Of a stretch of DNA of 64,000 nucleotides, positions 8,242-17,116 are shown in pieces; position 1 is the stretch's first letter; each line of letters starts with the position of its first letter. The notes under the pieces were generated by a model. The model searched no databases. It saw only the letters and a list, made by a program, of their open reading frames with translations, and was not told where the DNA came from. Made by a program: the position numbers and the translations under genes. The DNA comes from Bacteroidota bacterium (GTDB taxonomy: Bacteria; Bacteroidota; Bacteroidia; Chitinophagales; Chitinophagaceae): contig JAKPSI010000128.1 in the NCBI GenBank assembly GCA_029555415.1, positions 1 to 64,000 of the forward strand, written 5' to 3'.

Positions 8242-8270
8242 ACTAATAAAAAAAACGGAAAGAGGTAACC
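8242..8270 (-). promoter_or_regulatory. GGTTACC-N16-ATTAGT promoter element of the small membrane protein / J-domain unit
   Basis: On the minus strand GGTTACC (8270-8264), 16 nt, then ATTAGT (8247-8242). Its spacer ends in eight T residues, as does that of the sigma-operon copy. The predicted start near 8235 leaves a leader of about 50 nt before the ATG at 8185. Confidence 0.7.
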
Positions 8271-8774
8271 AGAAAGAAATAGGATTTGTAAGAAATTATT
8301 TCACCATGCTTTTAAGAGTTGCAAGCGAAATGAAAGTTGAATTAAGCTACCTAAAAGAACATAAGACTTATATGCCTCAATCCTTAACAGCGGATGATAG
8401 GGGATATTTGCTGGGATCATTAAACAGGGCATTGTATGGCACAGCATCTGTGGTTCGTAACGGTCTTGATCGAAATGGTATATAAGACTGATAAGATTAT
8501 TTGTAAAGTTGGCATCACAGAAAAGTCATATAAGCAGGGTAATTCGGCAAGCTTGCTCATTTATCCTATCGAACGATAGTTATACGATAGGCATTATGCT
8601 AAATAATAGAAAATTGGCGGCGAAAGATTTGTTTGTGTCTTTGATACCAATTTTGACTAACCATGAGATATTAAAAGGGCCTAAATCTGTGTATTAGGTA
8701 ACCTTTAGGATTTTATATAACTTTTGAAAATATTCAATAATTTTGTTCGATAACAATCCTGTCGGGACTACCAG
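8271..8774. other. AT-rich stretch without a convincing gene
   Basis: About 500 nt with only two small plus-strand open frames (8225-8485 and 8509-8697). The first begins inside the promoter element of the minus-strand unit and its last 50 residues look somewhat protein-like (SYLKEHKTYMPQSL), so a short gene with a later start is possible. The second shows no feature. An imperfect palindromic cluster lies at 8565-8591 (CCTATCG ... CGATAGG, with another CGATAG between the arms). A lone GGTAACC at 8697-8703 has no matching -10 half. This may be decayed accessory DNA. Confidence 0.5.
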
Positions 8775-8800
8775 AAAAAACCCGCTCCTGCGGGTTTTTT
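8775..8800. terminator. Strong symmetrical terminator at the island edge
   Basis: AAAAAACCCGC (8775-8785), loop TCCT, then GCGGGTTTTTT (8790-8800). It is symmetrical, so it can work in both directions. It closes the AT-rich region. Confidence 0.9.
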
Positions 8801-8802
8801 AG

Positions 8803-8925
8803 TCTATAGTCTTTAGTCGGTAGTCGTTAGTCAGAACCCGACTACATTAGTGATAGTCGGACTATAGTGAACCGACTAGTGACTAACGACTACAGGCTAC
8901 CGACTACAGGCTACCGACTACTCCG
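8803..8925. repeat. REP-like nest of short inverted and direct repeats
   Basis: The stretch is built from variants of TAGTCGGTAGTCGTTAGTC. A perfect 13-bp inverted pair lies at 8820-8832 (GTAGTCGTTAGTC) and 8881-8893. Inner arms TAGTCGG (8854-8860) can pair with CCGACTA at 8838-8844 or 8872-8878. The 14-mer CTACAGGCTACCGA is repeated directly at 8890-8903 and 8904-8917, and a further partial copy runs into the stop codon (8918-8920) of the next gene. It resembles intergenic REP-type elements and can fold into alternative hairpins. Confidence 0.8.
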
Positions 8926-11722
8926 TAGTTTCCAGCACCAACTTCAACACCGACTCATAATTCTTCCCCGACGACTCCGATAAAGCCATCTCGCAGGTGC
9001 GTGATGAAGAATAATATCCATCGTAACTGATCTGGTTCACTTCATTCACTTCTTTTTTCGTAGCGAATAAAGTAAGATCAGGATAATAGAAGCCGCGGTC
9101 ACCGGCCATGCCGCAACAGCCGGCAAATACAGGAAAATCGGCCCGGACTGCGCATGCCTTTCCAATAGCTTGCAGCTTACCGATCGAACCCATCTTAGTG
9201 ACAGAGCAAACCGGATGGAAGACGATCTTGTCCTTCGGCTTCGTGATGTTGAGTTGCGGAATCACGCTGTCGGCCACGAAGTCGATCACATCAATGAACT
9301 TAATTTTATCGTAGCAGCTTTTGTTCTCCTCCGTGAGATAAGGGCGATATATTTTAGTGGTCTGCGTACAACTCGTCACATCGAGGATCACCGGGATCCT
9401 GCCTCCATCGGAAATGGACCAGAGCTTATGTATCGTGGCATTTGCTTTGACACGGAACGCATCGGTGAATCCTTTGGAAGAGAATAATTGTCCGCAACAG
9501 GTATCACTTGCCCCCGGCGGAATGATCACCGAGATATGCGCGCGCTTGCAGACCGACATGAACTGATCACCACTCTCCCCACCCATCATGCGCGTGATGC
9601 AGGTGGTGAAGTAGATCACTTCTCCCAATGCATTCGCCTCTTTCACGGAATGCAGTCTGGGTGAAGGTTTCCGGATCTGGTTCGACCATAAGGGAAATGC
9701 AGGCATGATCTTCCGGAACAGCTTCGTCAGTCCTACCATAAATTGTTTGCCGAATATCCGGTTCATGAATAAGGAGGTCCGTACGCCAAAGCGAACCATG
9801 GATTCCACGAATCCAAAATGCCGCGCAATGCGCAACGCCAGACCTTTCTGGAATCCGGAATGATTTTCTTTCCGCAATCTTTTGATCAGATCGCCGGTAT
9901 TGATATCCACCGGACAATTCACCGCGCACATGCCATCCACCGCGCAGGTTTCCATGCCGTCATACTGATAATCTTTCAACAATGCTTTACGCGTAACGAA
10001 GTCGCCACTGTCTTCCAGTCGTTTGATCGCCCTTCTCACGCCGATGCGCCGGCGGGGTGTGAGTGTCAGGTCACGGCTCGGACAACTCTGCTCACAGTAA
10101 CCGCACTCCACGCATTTGTCCACTTCCTCTTCCACCACCGGCATGATCTTCAGGTCATGTACATGCGCCTGTTTGTCTTCCGTGATGATGATGCCCGGAT
10201 TCAGCAGGTTCGCGGGATCCACAACTTGTTTCAGTCGCTTCATCACACGGTAAGCTGCAGGCCCCCACTCCTTCTCCACGAATGCGGAAACCGCGCGGCC
10301 TGTACTGTGTTCCCCTTTCAGCGCGCCGTCATATTTATTCAGGACGAGATCGAACAGGTCTTCATTGAACCGTTCGAAACGATTAACCTCTGCTTGTGTC
10401 AGGAATCCCTGTGATACCACAAAATGGAGATTACCATCTTTGGCATGTCCGAAGATGATGCCATTATCATATCCATATTTTTCAAACAATGCCTGTACAT
10501 CCGTCACCGCCTGCCCCAATCGCTCTACCGGGAACGCGAGGTCTTCCAGCAATGCCGATGTGCCTTTGGCGCGCATACCAGCCACGGAAGGATACATGCC
10601 TTTGCGGATCTTCCACATGATGGCCTGTTCTTTTGTATCCAGGGTGAAATGTGGCGGGAACAACAGAGGCAATGCCGACAAGACCGGTCTTGCTTTTTCA
10701 AACTGTGCAGCAAGTTTTTCCGGATCGGTCTCCTGGAATTCGCAAAGTATCGCTGAAGCTTTAGAGGATAATCCTTTCAGCAGTTCAGGAACGCCGGGCA
10801 TATTTTCCACGGAACGTAAGGAAGCGCGGTCCATGAATTCAAGCGCCGCCGCACCGGTCGTGATCAGCTGCGGAATGGCGCCACAGGCCAGTTCCGGACT
10901 TTCGAAATACAGCATGCCCGTCATCTTGCAGGGCAGGTCAGGCACCGTATGCATCACCGCTTCCGCGATGAAAGCCAGCGTTCCTTCCCCGCCGATGATC
11001 ACATGCGTGAGGATATCGAGCGGGCCTTCAAAATCCAGGAAGGCGTTCATGCAATAGCCGACCGTATTCTTCTGTTTGTATTTTTTACGAATGCGTGCCA
11101 CGAGTTCGGGATCGCTCATGATCTCATTGCGCAGGTCCCTGATTTCTTTCGCAATAGCCGCAGCTTCTGTTTCAAACCGCACATGATCGGATTCCAATTC
11201 AGAATTGAAGACCATCCCATTCGGCAACACGAAGGTCATGGACTGCAGGGTGTGATAAGAATTCTGTACCACGCCGCAGCACATACCGCTGGCATTGTTG
11301 GAGAGGATGCCACCCATCATGGCGGCAGTGATGGAAGCGGGATCGGGGCCGATCTTGCGGCCATAAGGTTTCAGGGCATGGTTGACATAAGAACCGATCA
11401 CGGCAGGTTCCACACGGACTGTTTCGCCATTATTTTCCGGCTTGACTTTTCTCCAGTAATTGCTCAGATCGGCGAGAATGCCATCGGTAACACCTTGTCC
11501 GGATAAGCTGGTACCACCAGCTCTGAAGGTTACAGGTATATTCAGTTGGTGGGATAATGCAAAGAGTTGTTGGACCTCTTGTACAGTAACGGGTTGGACA
11601 ACGGCTTTGGGCAACAGATAAAAATGACTGGCATCGCTGGCATACGCATAGCGATCGATCAGGCGGGTTTTTACCCTTGAAGCGGGCAGTATATCCAGTA
11701 AACTTTTTTCCAGTTCTTTCAT
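8918..11722 (-). CDS. FAD-binding and Fe-S oxidoreductase, D-lactate dehydrogenase/glycolate-oxidase type
   Basis: A 934-residue fusion. The N-terminal half is a PCMH-type FAD domain (about 35-230; PVTFRAGGTSLSGQG and IGPDPASI are typical flavin-binding motifs) followed by the FAD-oxidase C domain (about 240-510, including GHAKDGNLHF). Two Fe-S clusters follow, CVECGYCEQSCP near 538 and CAVDGMCAVNCPVD near 592, and then two CCG domains (DTCCGQ near 740 and AGCCGMAGD near 867). This set is found in quinone-linked D-lactate or 2-hydroxyacid dehydrogenases that feed electrons to the membrane. It is a single gene with no clear partner: its ATG lies about 110 nt from the end of the sialic-acid operon and its stop falls in the repeat nest. 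The exact 2-hydroxyacid cannot be told from sequence. Confidence 0.85.
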   Translation of the reverse strand: MKELEKSLLDILPASRVKTRLIDRYAYASDASHFYLLPKAVVQPVTVQEVQQLFALSHQLNIPVTFRAGGTSLSGQGVTDGILADLSNYWRKVKPENNGETVRVEPAVIGSYVNHALKPYGRKIGPDPASITAAMMGGILSNNASGMCCGVVQNSYHTLQSMTFVLPNGMVFNSELESDHVRFETEAAAIAKEIRDLRNEIMSDPELVARIRKKYKQKNTVGYCMNAFLDFEGPLDILTHVIIGGEGTLAFIAEAVMHTVPDLPCKMTGMLYFESPELACGAIPQLITTGAAALEFMDRASLRSVENMPGVPELLKGLSSKASAILCEFQETDPEKLAAQFEKARPVLSALPLLFPPHFTLDTKEQAIMWKIRKGMYPSVAGMRAKGTSALLEDLAFPVERLGQAVTDVQALFEKYGYDNGIIFGHAKDGNLHFVVSQGFLTQAEVNRFERFNEDLFDLVLNKYDGALKGEHSTGRAVSAFVEKEWGPAAYRVMKRLKQVVDPANLLNPGIIITEDKQAHVHDLKIMPVVEEEVDKCVECGYCEQSCPSRDLTLTPRRRIGVRRAIKRLEDSGDFVTRKALLKDYQYDGMETCAVDGMCAVNCPVDINTGDLIKRLRKENHSGFQKGLALRIARHFGFVESMVRFGVRTSLFMNRIFGKQFMVGLTKLFRKIMPAFPLWSNQIRKPSPRLHSVKEANALGEVIYFTTCITRMMGGESGDQFMSVCKRAHISVIIPPGASDTCCGQLFSSKGFTDAFRVKANATIHKLWSISDGGRIPVILDVTSCTQTTKIYRPYLTEENKSCYDKIKFIDVIDFVADSVIPQLNITKPKDKIVFHPVCSVTKMGSIGKLQAIGKACAVRADFPVFAGCCGMAGDRGFYYPDLTLFATKKEVNEVNQISYDGYYSSSRTCEMALSESSGKNYESVLKLVLETTE

Positions 11723-11784
11723 GCAGACAATTGCTTCATTCGGGGCATTAAGTTACCCAACAATTTCAGCTTTGATAAAAATAA

Positions 11785-11814
11785 ATGGTCACCGGAATAT
11801 ATACCGGTGACCAT
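11785..11814 (-). terminator. Terminator of the sialic-acid operon
   Basis: A perfect 11-bp stem, ATGGTCACCGG (11785-11795) with CCGGTGACCAT (11804-11814). Read on the minus strand it is followed by TTATTTTTAT, an adequate U-tract. It lies just after the stop of the last operon gene (11832). Confidence 0.75.
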
Positions 11815-11831
11815 GATCATAGGCAATGCTA

Positions 11832-14402
11832 TTAATCGTCTGCCATCACAGTGAACATCCACTTCACAGGTATGTTCCAATTCGCAGCTTTAAATGAAGC
11901 CACCGGTGCTTTCACCAATATCGTATTCCAGCCTTTATGCAAGATTACCATAACAGGATCCCGGTACTCATACCCTTCATCTGTTAGCGGGTCTTCCAGT
12001 CCGGGCAAGTTTCCGGAACGTTTCCAGTGGGGAGCCTGTACTGATTCGCCATTGATCCAAACACGGCTCCCGCGGCCATCCCAGGCCCCCTGTGGCGGTG
12101 CCGGTGTGGTATTGCTTCTGGAAATATTATAGAAACCGATCCTGAATCCCGTTTCTTTTTCTGTTGAACTGTAGATCCTGCGCACTGCATACCAGGTGCT
12201 GTTCTCAACCGGATCTTTCAGATGAGAACCGATCATGGGTGACCAGAAATGCCGGAGCCAGATCGTACCCCCATATACTTTTAACCGGCTCATCGCGGCA
12301 AGACTGTCATACTGATTTATACCCTCCGGACCAAAGACCGCAGTGACATCTCCTTTATTATTGTAAGGACCGATCAGCGACCATTCCGTTTCTGTCTGCC
12401 GTGTATAGAAAAAAGATTTATCCCTGAAATACTGCTGCTGCTGATCACAAAACCTGTGCTCGAATTCACTGAAAGCATTGTACTGAGCTGACCCCGGTGA
12501 ACCGAAATCAGACGCATAATTTTTCCATCCTCCGCCTGCCCAGCATCTTTCCGCAAAGGTGAGTATGCCGGGGTATACCGGGTTCATCCGGATGATGTCC
12601 TCTTCACGGCTTACCCGCCTGTCGGGCCAGAGACAAAGTACCGCTCCCGGATGTTGTTCATCCCCCTCCGGTACATCATCTATTACATGACTAAAGATCG
12701 CAGTTACCGCATCATAAGGATCCAGGTGGTTGAGGTACAAATGCCGTGAGTCGATGGAAACAAAGCCGGGAAGAGGTTTCACCTGACCCTGCCAGAGCTG
12801 ACGGATCGTTCCTTCAGGCACTTCACCGCCCGGGCTCCACGCGATCACTTTCTTTCCGCGATCCGCCACAACTTTATACATTTCCGGCAGGAACTGTTTG
12901 TTCGTGATCTTCACTTCATCACCACCGATATGTATATAAGGAAGCTCCGTATGGTCCATCAATTCATTCAGCAACTTGCGGCAAAGTTCCATGCCTTCGG
13001 GTGATTGCATATCAACACCCGCCGCTCTTTTGAAGGCTTCACTGTGGCCGGGCATGTCCAGCTCCGGGATCAGGGTGATAAATCTGTCCGTGCAATAGCG
13101 GATCAGATCATTCAGTTCATCAAAACTGTAATACTCGCCGGCATTCCGTGTCATGCCCGCTGCATTGTTCAGAGACGGGAGCACTTTACTCTCCAACCGC
13201 CACGCCACGTTCTCCGTTAAATGCAGATGGAATACGTTCAGTTTATACCTTGCCATCACACTGATCTGTTCTTTAAGCAGAGGTATGGATTGATAATTCC
13301 GTCCCACGTCAACCATGTATCCTCTGAAGGAAAAGGAAGGCCAGTCACGGAGGGAACAATTATCCACCATACTACCATCACGCATCAGCTGATGCAGGGA
13401 TTGCAGCGCATTGAAAAGACCATGCCCGGTATTAGCACGGATCATGATCCGGTCGTTTTTCACATCGATCCGGTATGCTTCATCCTTGCCCGAAGGCGCT
13501 TCCACTTTTTCGGCCGACAATACGATCGCAGGCTGGTCCACCGGCAGCTTATTTTCTATCGTCATGATCCGTCCCATTTCCGCCAGCTCATTCTGAAGGG
13601 TTACTGCTTGCCTGATCGTTGCAGGATCACTGGCCACGATGGTCCGGCATTCGGACAATGTGAAGTGACCCTGCTGCCAGCTGAGCTCTTTGGGGGCGGG
13701 TAAAACAGACGGCTGCTGCTGCAGGTCATATACATAAGGATATACGATATGCTTCCACAATTCATAGCCGCTTCCTTTCAGGTGCAGGCCATCATTGGTC
13801 AATTTGGTATCCAGTGCACCGTTGAGGTCGGAAAAGGCGGTATACATGTCGATGAAAACGAAGCCGGTCGCCATTGCTTTTTCCTGTAACAACCGGTTCG
13901 CTTCCAGGATCTCGTTTTTCTTTTTGGTATGTCCGCCGAATTTCCCGAACACCGCATTCACGGGCAGAATACTTTGTACATACACTTTGGTGGAAGGCGT
14001 TTCCTGTCTGATATAAGATACGGCCAGACAGATATTCTTCACGATGCTGTCGGGTGCGGTGTTCCTCGACAGGTCATTCACCCCGATCATCAGGAATATC
14101 TTTGCAGGCCTGCCATCTGTAATGTCCTTCAGCCGGTTCAGCACACCCGCGGTATAGTCACCACTGATACCACGGTTCTTCACATGCAGGTCATTGAACA
14201 ATTCACCCCACCCCGATCCGTCCGTGATACTGTTTCCTACGAAGAGGATATCCTCTTTCGACCGGGGCAGTGTTCTGAAATGGGTGACACGTTGCCAGTA
14301 ATAGGTATTGAAAAGAGAGTCAGGATAATCAGGTAATCTGATCTGTGCAGAAGCAAGTAATGAGAACCAACAGAGGCAGAATAGACAAAACGAATTTTTC
14401 AT
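11832..14402 (-). CDS. SGNH-esterase / GH20 beta-N-acetylhexosaminidase fusion
   Basis: An 856-residue exported protein (signal peptide MKNSFCLFCLCWFSLLASAQ). Residues about 40-225 are an SGNH hydrolase: VGNSITDGSGW (nucleophile block), IGVND (block III) and NDGLHLKGSGY (Asp and His block). From about 235 there is a GH20 N-terminal domain, and from about 350 the GH20 barrel, with the catalytic pair Asp495-Glu496 in YIHIGGDEV. A C-terminal region of about 200 residues follows. GH20 enzymes remove terminal GlcNAc/GalNAc; the esterase half probably removes acyl groups from the same glycan. It is the last gene of the sialic-acid operon and overlaps the preceding gene by ATGA (14399-14402). It should act in the periplasm or at the surface on desialylated host or mucin-type glycans. 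Confidence 0.85.
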   Translation of the reverse strand: MKNSFCLFCLCWFSLLASAQIRLPDYPDSLFNTYYWQRVTHFRTLPRSKEDILFVGNSITDGSGWGELFNDLHVKNRGISGDYTAGVLNRLKDITDGRPAKIFLMIGVNDLSRNTAPDSIVKNICLAVSYIRQETPSTKVYVQSILPVNAVFGKFGGHTKKKNEILEANRLLQEKAMATGFVFIDMYTAFSDLNGALDTKLTNDGLHLKGSGYELWKHIVYPYVYDLQQQPSVLPAPKELSWQQGHFTLSECRTIVASDPATIRQAVTLQNELAEMGRIMTIENKLPVDQPAIVLSAEKVEAPSGKDEAYRIDVKNDRIMIRANTGHGLFNALQSLHQLMRDGSMVDNCSLRDWPSFSFRGYMVDVGRNYQSIPLLKEQISVMARYKLNVFHLHLTENVAWRLESKVLPSLNNAAGMTRNAGEYYSFDELNDLIRYCTDRFITLIPELDMPGHSEAFKRAAGVDMQSPEGMELCRKLLNELMDHTELPYIHIGGDEVKITNKQFLPEMYKVVADRGKKVIAWSPGGEVPEGTIRQLWQGQVKPLPGFVSIDSRHLYLNHLDPYDAVTAIFSHVIDDVPEGDEQHPGAVLCLWPDRRVSREEDIIRMNPVYPGILTFAERCWAGGGWKNYASDFGSPGSAQYNAFSEFEHRFCDQQQQYFRDKSFFYTRQTETEWSLIGPYNNKGDVTAVFGPEGINQYDSLAAMSRLKVYGGTIWLRHFWSPMIGSHLKDPVENSTWYAVRRIYSSTEKETGFRIGFYNISRSNTTPAPPQGAWDGRGSRVWINGESVQAPHWKRSGNLPGLEDPLTDEGYEYRDPVMVILHKGWNTILVKAPVASFKAANWNIPVKWMFTVMADD

Positions 14403-15901
14403 TTCACCGGTATTTTGAATGTAGAAGCGGGCAAGCCTTCACTGTTCACCAGATCACCATCCGACCATGATTTCCAGCCATAATAGATGAAAGCGGGCTT
14501 TACTGCCAAAGGTATTTCAACCTGACCACCCCGGATACTGGCCGGAACAGGAGTAATACCATCAGTACTGAATCCCTGCAACGGCGCATTTCCGTTCGTG
14601 CCCAGACCGTTACCTTTATATCTGAAACGCACAACCACTCTGCCTTTTATCCAAACAGCTTCCAACGGCATTGGGCCTGACGGCAGGATGTTCCTGTTAT
14701 AATCATTGAATAATGCCAGGCGTGCCAACCGTTCACCAACTGTTCTTTTATCTGTAGGATGCACATCGTTCTTTGAACCAATATCAGAGCATACAGCCAT
14801 GCCACTGTGCTGTATCATCCCCAGCATCTTCCTTTGTTCATCACGGAACCATCCCCACAGTTGCCCCTTGTATTTAACTGTATCGATCGACGACAACTGC
14901 ACCCAATAACAGGGCATTAAGGGGTCATTCCATTGTTGACGATAATCTTCAGTCAGTAATTTGAAGAGGACCGCATACTCGCTTACACGTTCAGGTTCCT
15001 GCGCGTTACTTTCTCCCTGATACCAGATCATCCCTTTACAGGGAAGCGCCATCAATGGTTTGATCCCTTCTTTAAAGGCATAACCTGGTTTGTACGCATG
15101 TTCCGGGCCAAGCTGATCCTTCGGAACTGAGGCAACCCCTTCCGTATTCTGCATTCCCCTTTCCCGGATCCAAACCGGCAGGGCAGGATTATACAACCAG
15201 CCCGTATCGGCTTTCGCGGAAAAGGCCTTGTTTTTCTTCAGTACATCAATATCTATGAATGTTTCCAGCGGCGCGCCTCCAATGGACAAATTGACGAGGC
15301 CAACAGGTACATGTGTTTCTGCAATAATTCGCGTACCAAAATACCAGGCTACCGCTGACATACTGCGCACATTCACCGGATCCGGCACTTCCCAGTTCCC
15401 TCTGTAGAATTGTCCATGAAACAGTAATGCGGATACGGAATCCCTGTATTTTGAATTAAAAATATTCTTACCGGCATAGGTCGGGTTGTAAAAACGGGTC
15501 AGATCTTTAACATCGTCCATGCGAAGCGAATCAAAATGCATTTCTTTCTGAACGGGCCACTCCATATTACTTTGTCCCAGACAAAGCCAACGGTCACCAA
15601 TCAGCATATTGCTGATGATCTTTTTTTCAGCACCGCTTTCCACCTGCAGTGTAACCGGCTGACGGGATGCATGCAACGGTGGAAAGAGGACCTTCCAGAC
15701 AGAATCGCTGCCTGCAACGGTTTTACGTTGTTTCCCCGACAAAGAGACCAGGACATTTTTTCCGGGAATGGCCCGGCCACTGACCACAAATGGGCGGTCC
15801 CTTTGCAGTACCATGTTATCAGCGAAAACCGAAGCAATGGTCAGTTGCGCATGTGCGGAAAGCGAAAATAGCATTGATATGAACGGTATGAGTCTTCTCA
15901 T
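14399..15901 (-). CDS. Sialate O-acetylesterase
   Basis: 500 residues from the ATG at 15901, chosen because MRRLIPFISMLFSLSAHAQ then forms a clean signal peptide and the ATG overlaps the stop of the epimerase gene as ATGA (15898-15901); an upstream ATG at 15952 would put 17 unsuitable residues before it. The SASA/SGNH motif CLGQSNMEW (nucleophile Ser near 110) and the late DVHPTDKRTVGERLA segment (catalytic His near 379) are present, as is the family motif GMIWYQGESNA. The enzyme removes acetyl groups from O-acetylated sialic acids so that sialidase and lyase can work. Its place between epimerase and hexosaminidase in the operon fits. Confidence 0.9.
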   Translation of the reverse strand: MRRLIPFISMLFSLSAHAQLTIASVFADNMVLQRDRPFVVSGRAIPGKNVLVSLSGKQRKTVAGSDSVWKVLFPPLHASRQPVTLQVESGAEKKIISNMLIGDRWLCLGQSNMEWPVQKEMHFDSLRMDDVKDLTRFYNPTYAGKNIFNSKYRDSVSALLFHGQFYRGNWEVPDPVNVRSMSAVAWYFGTRIIAETHVPVGLVNLSIGGAPLETFIDIDVLKKNKAFSAKADTGWLYNPALPVWIRERGMQNTEGVASVPKDQLGPEHAYKPGYAFKEGIKPLMALPCKGMIWYQGESNAQEPERVSEYAVLFKLLTEDYRQQWNDPLMPCYWVQLSSIDTVKYKGQLWGWFRDEQRKMLGMIQHSGMAVCSDIGSKNDVHPTDKRTVGERLARLALFNDYNRNILPSGPMPLEAVWIKGRVVVRFRYKGNGLGTNGNAPLQGFSTDGITPVPASIRGGQVEIPLAVKPAFIYYGWKSWSDGDLVNSEGLPASTFKIPVK

Positions 15902-17094
15902 TGAACATTCAATTTGGTAAGATGTTGATCCAATAGTTGCCAGCAGATCCACTCCTGTCTTGGCAAATGGAAGGGTCCTTTGTACAAATTACCCTTCGCG
16001 GTCTGCGCTATGGTTCCGTCGCGGTGCAGGTATCCGAACCATTCCCCGTGCTGTTTATCATGGAAATGCGCATAGGCATAATCGTGAACCTGCCGGTGCC
16101 ATTGCGCATACTTTTCATTACCCGTCATCAGGTAAGCAAGTAAAGTTGCGATGATCACTTCATTGTGCGGCCACCAGAATTTCATATCCTGCCAGTATTC
16201 CTGTACGGGCTTGTTGTACACGTCGCGGAAATAAAGGATGCCTCCCTGTTCTTTATCCCAGCCCCGCTCCCACATATAATCCAGCATGCGGCAACCGAGA
16301 TTGATCAGGTGCGGATCATTGTTCCGGTGCATGGCCTCATACAAAATGAACCATGCCCCTTCTATGGCGTGGCCGGGGTTGAGTGTCCGTCCGTCCACAT
16401 GATCGATGATGCTGCCATCCGGTGCTACTTGTTCCATCACACAGCGGATATCATCTTTCACAAAATCCTTTTCGATCTCCGCGATCCATTTGCCGATCCA
16501 TTCATCGCAACGCTCATCGCCGATGGTACTTCTTAATTGCTGTGCCGTATTCATCATGATCATCGGTACACCGATACCTTTGGCAGGGCGCGTAGATGTG
16601 AATTTGGGAGGCAACAAACCCGGAGTGGTCGCATATTCGATGCATTTCCCGAAGAGATGACGTGATAGTTCCGCGATCCGCTCATCTCCGGTCGCTTTTG
16701 CATAAGCCGCGGTAGCGATCACTGCAAATGTTTCTGAAAAAAAATACCTTCTTTTCCGGATCGGCCTGCCATCGCGGGTCACATGAAAGAACATCTGTCC
16801 ATCCGTATCAAAGCAGTGTTTTTCCAGGAAAGCGATACCGGATGCGGAAGCGTCAAGCCATTCTTTTTTTTGCTCCACGGAATTGTAGAGCGTGGACAGT
16901 AACCAGGCGGCGCGTCCCTGTATCCAAACGGCTTTATCATCATCAATGAGTGTTCCGTCAGCATCACGGAAGAAAAGGTAACCGCCATATTCCGTATCCA
17001 GTGAGCGCGGGAACCAGAAAGGGACCGTGTCTTCCAGTAATTGTTTCTTGTAAAAGTCCCTGAGTTCAACCAGTCCGGCAACATCGTATTTCAT
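15898..17094 (-). CDS. AGE-family N-acylglucosamine 2-epimerase
   Basis: A 398-residue cytoplasmic (alpha/alpha)6-barrel protein of the renin-binding-protein/AGE family. Typical motifs are YGGYLFFRDADGT near the start, KAVWIQGRAAWLLS, LNPGHAIEGAWFILYEA (catalytic His region) and WWPHNEVIIATL (second His). In this operon it should convert N-acetylmannosamine, released by the lyase, to N-acetylglucosamine, replacing the NanK/NanE kinase route of enteric bacteria. The length is normal for the family. It starts 22 nt after the sialidase gene and overlaps the esterase gene by 4 nt. Confidence 0.9.
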   Translation of the reverse strand: MKYDVAGLVELRDFYKKQLLEDTVPFWFPRSLDTEYGGYLFFRDADGTLIDDDKAVWIQGRAAWLLSTLYNSVEQKKEWLDASASGIAFLEKHCFDTDGQMFFHVTRDGRPIRKRRYFFSETFAVIATAAYAKATGDERIAELSRHLFGKCIEYATTPGLLPPKFTSTRPAKGIGVPMIMMNTAQQLRSTIGDERCDEWIGKWIAEIEKDFVKDDIRCVMEQVAPDGSIIDHVDGRTLNPGHAIEGAWFILYEAMHRNNDPHLINLGCRMLDYMWERGWDKEQGGILYFRDVYNKPVQEYWQDMKFWWPHNEVIIATLLAYLMTGNEKYAQWHRQVHDYAYAHFHDKQHGEWFGYLHRDGTIAQTAKGNLYKGPFHLPRQEWICWQLLDQHLTKLNVQ

Positions 17095-17116
17095 AGTGTT
17101 TGCTTTATGATCTGTT

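Noticed and set aside
8225-8485. Plus-strand 86-codon open frame
   Set aside because: Its start lies inside the promoter element of the minus-strand unit, and no family or signal is visible. A shorter gene starting later cannot be excluded.
8509-8697. Plus-strand 62-codon open frame
   Set aside because: No recognisable feature, covers a palindromic cluster, and no plausible partner or promoter.
8697-8703. Fourth GGTAACC (GGTTACC on the minus strand)
   Set aside because: The hexamer 16 nt downstream on either strand does not fit the AT(A/T)(A/G)(A/G)T half, and no gene follows.
9818-11506. Several long plus-strand open frames opposite the FAD/Fe-S gene
   Set aside because: Antisense frames of a well-supported gene with higher G+C; their translations are low in family-like motifs.
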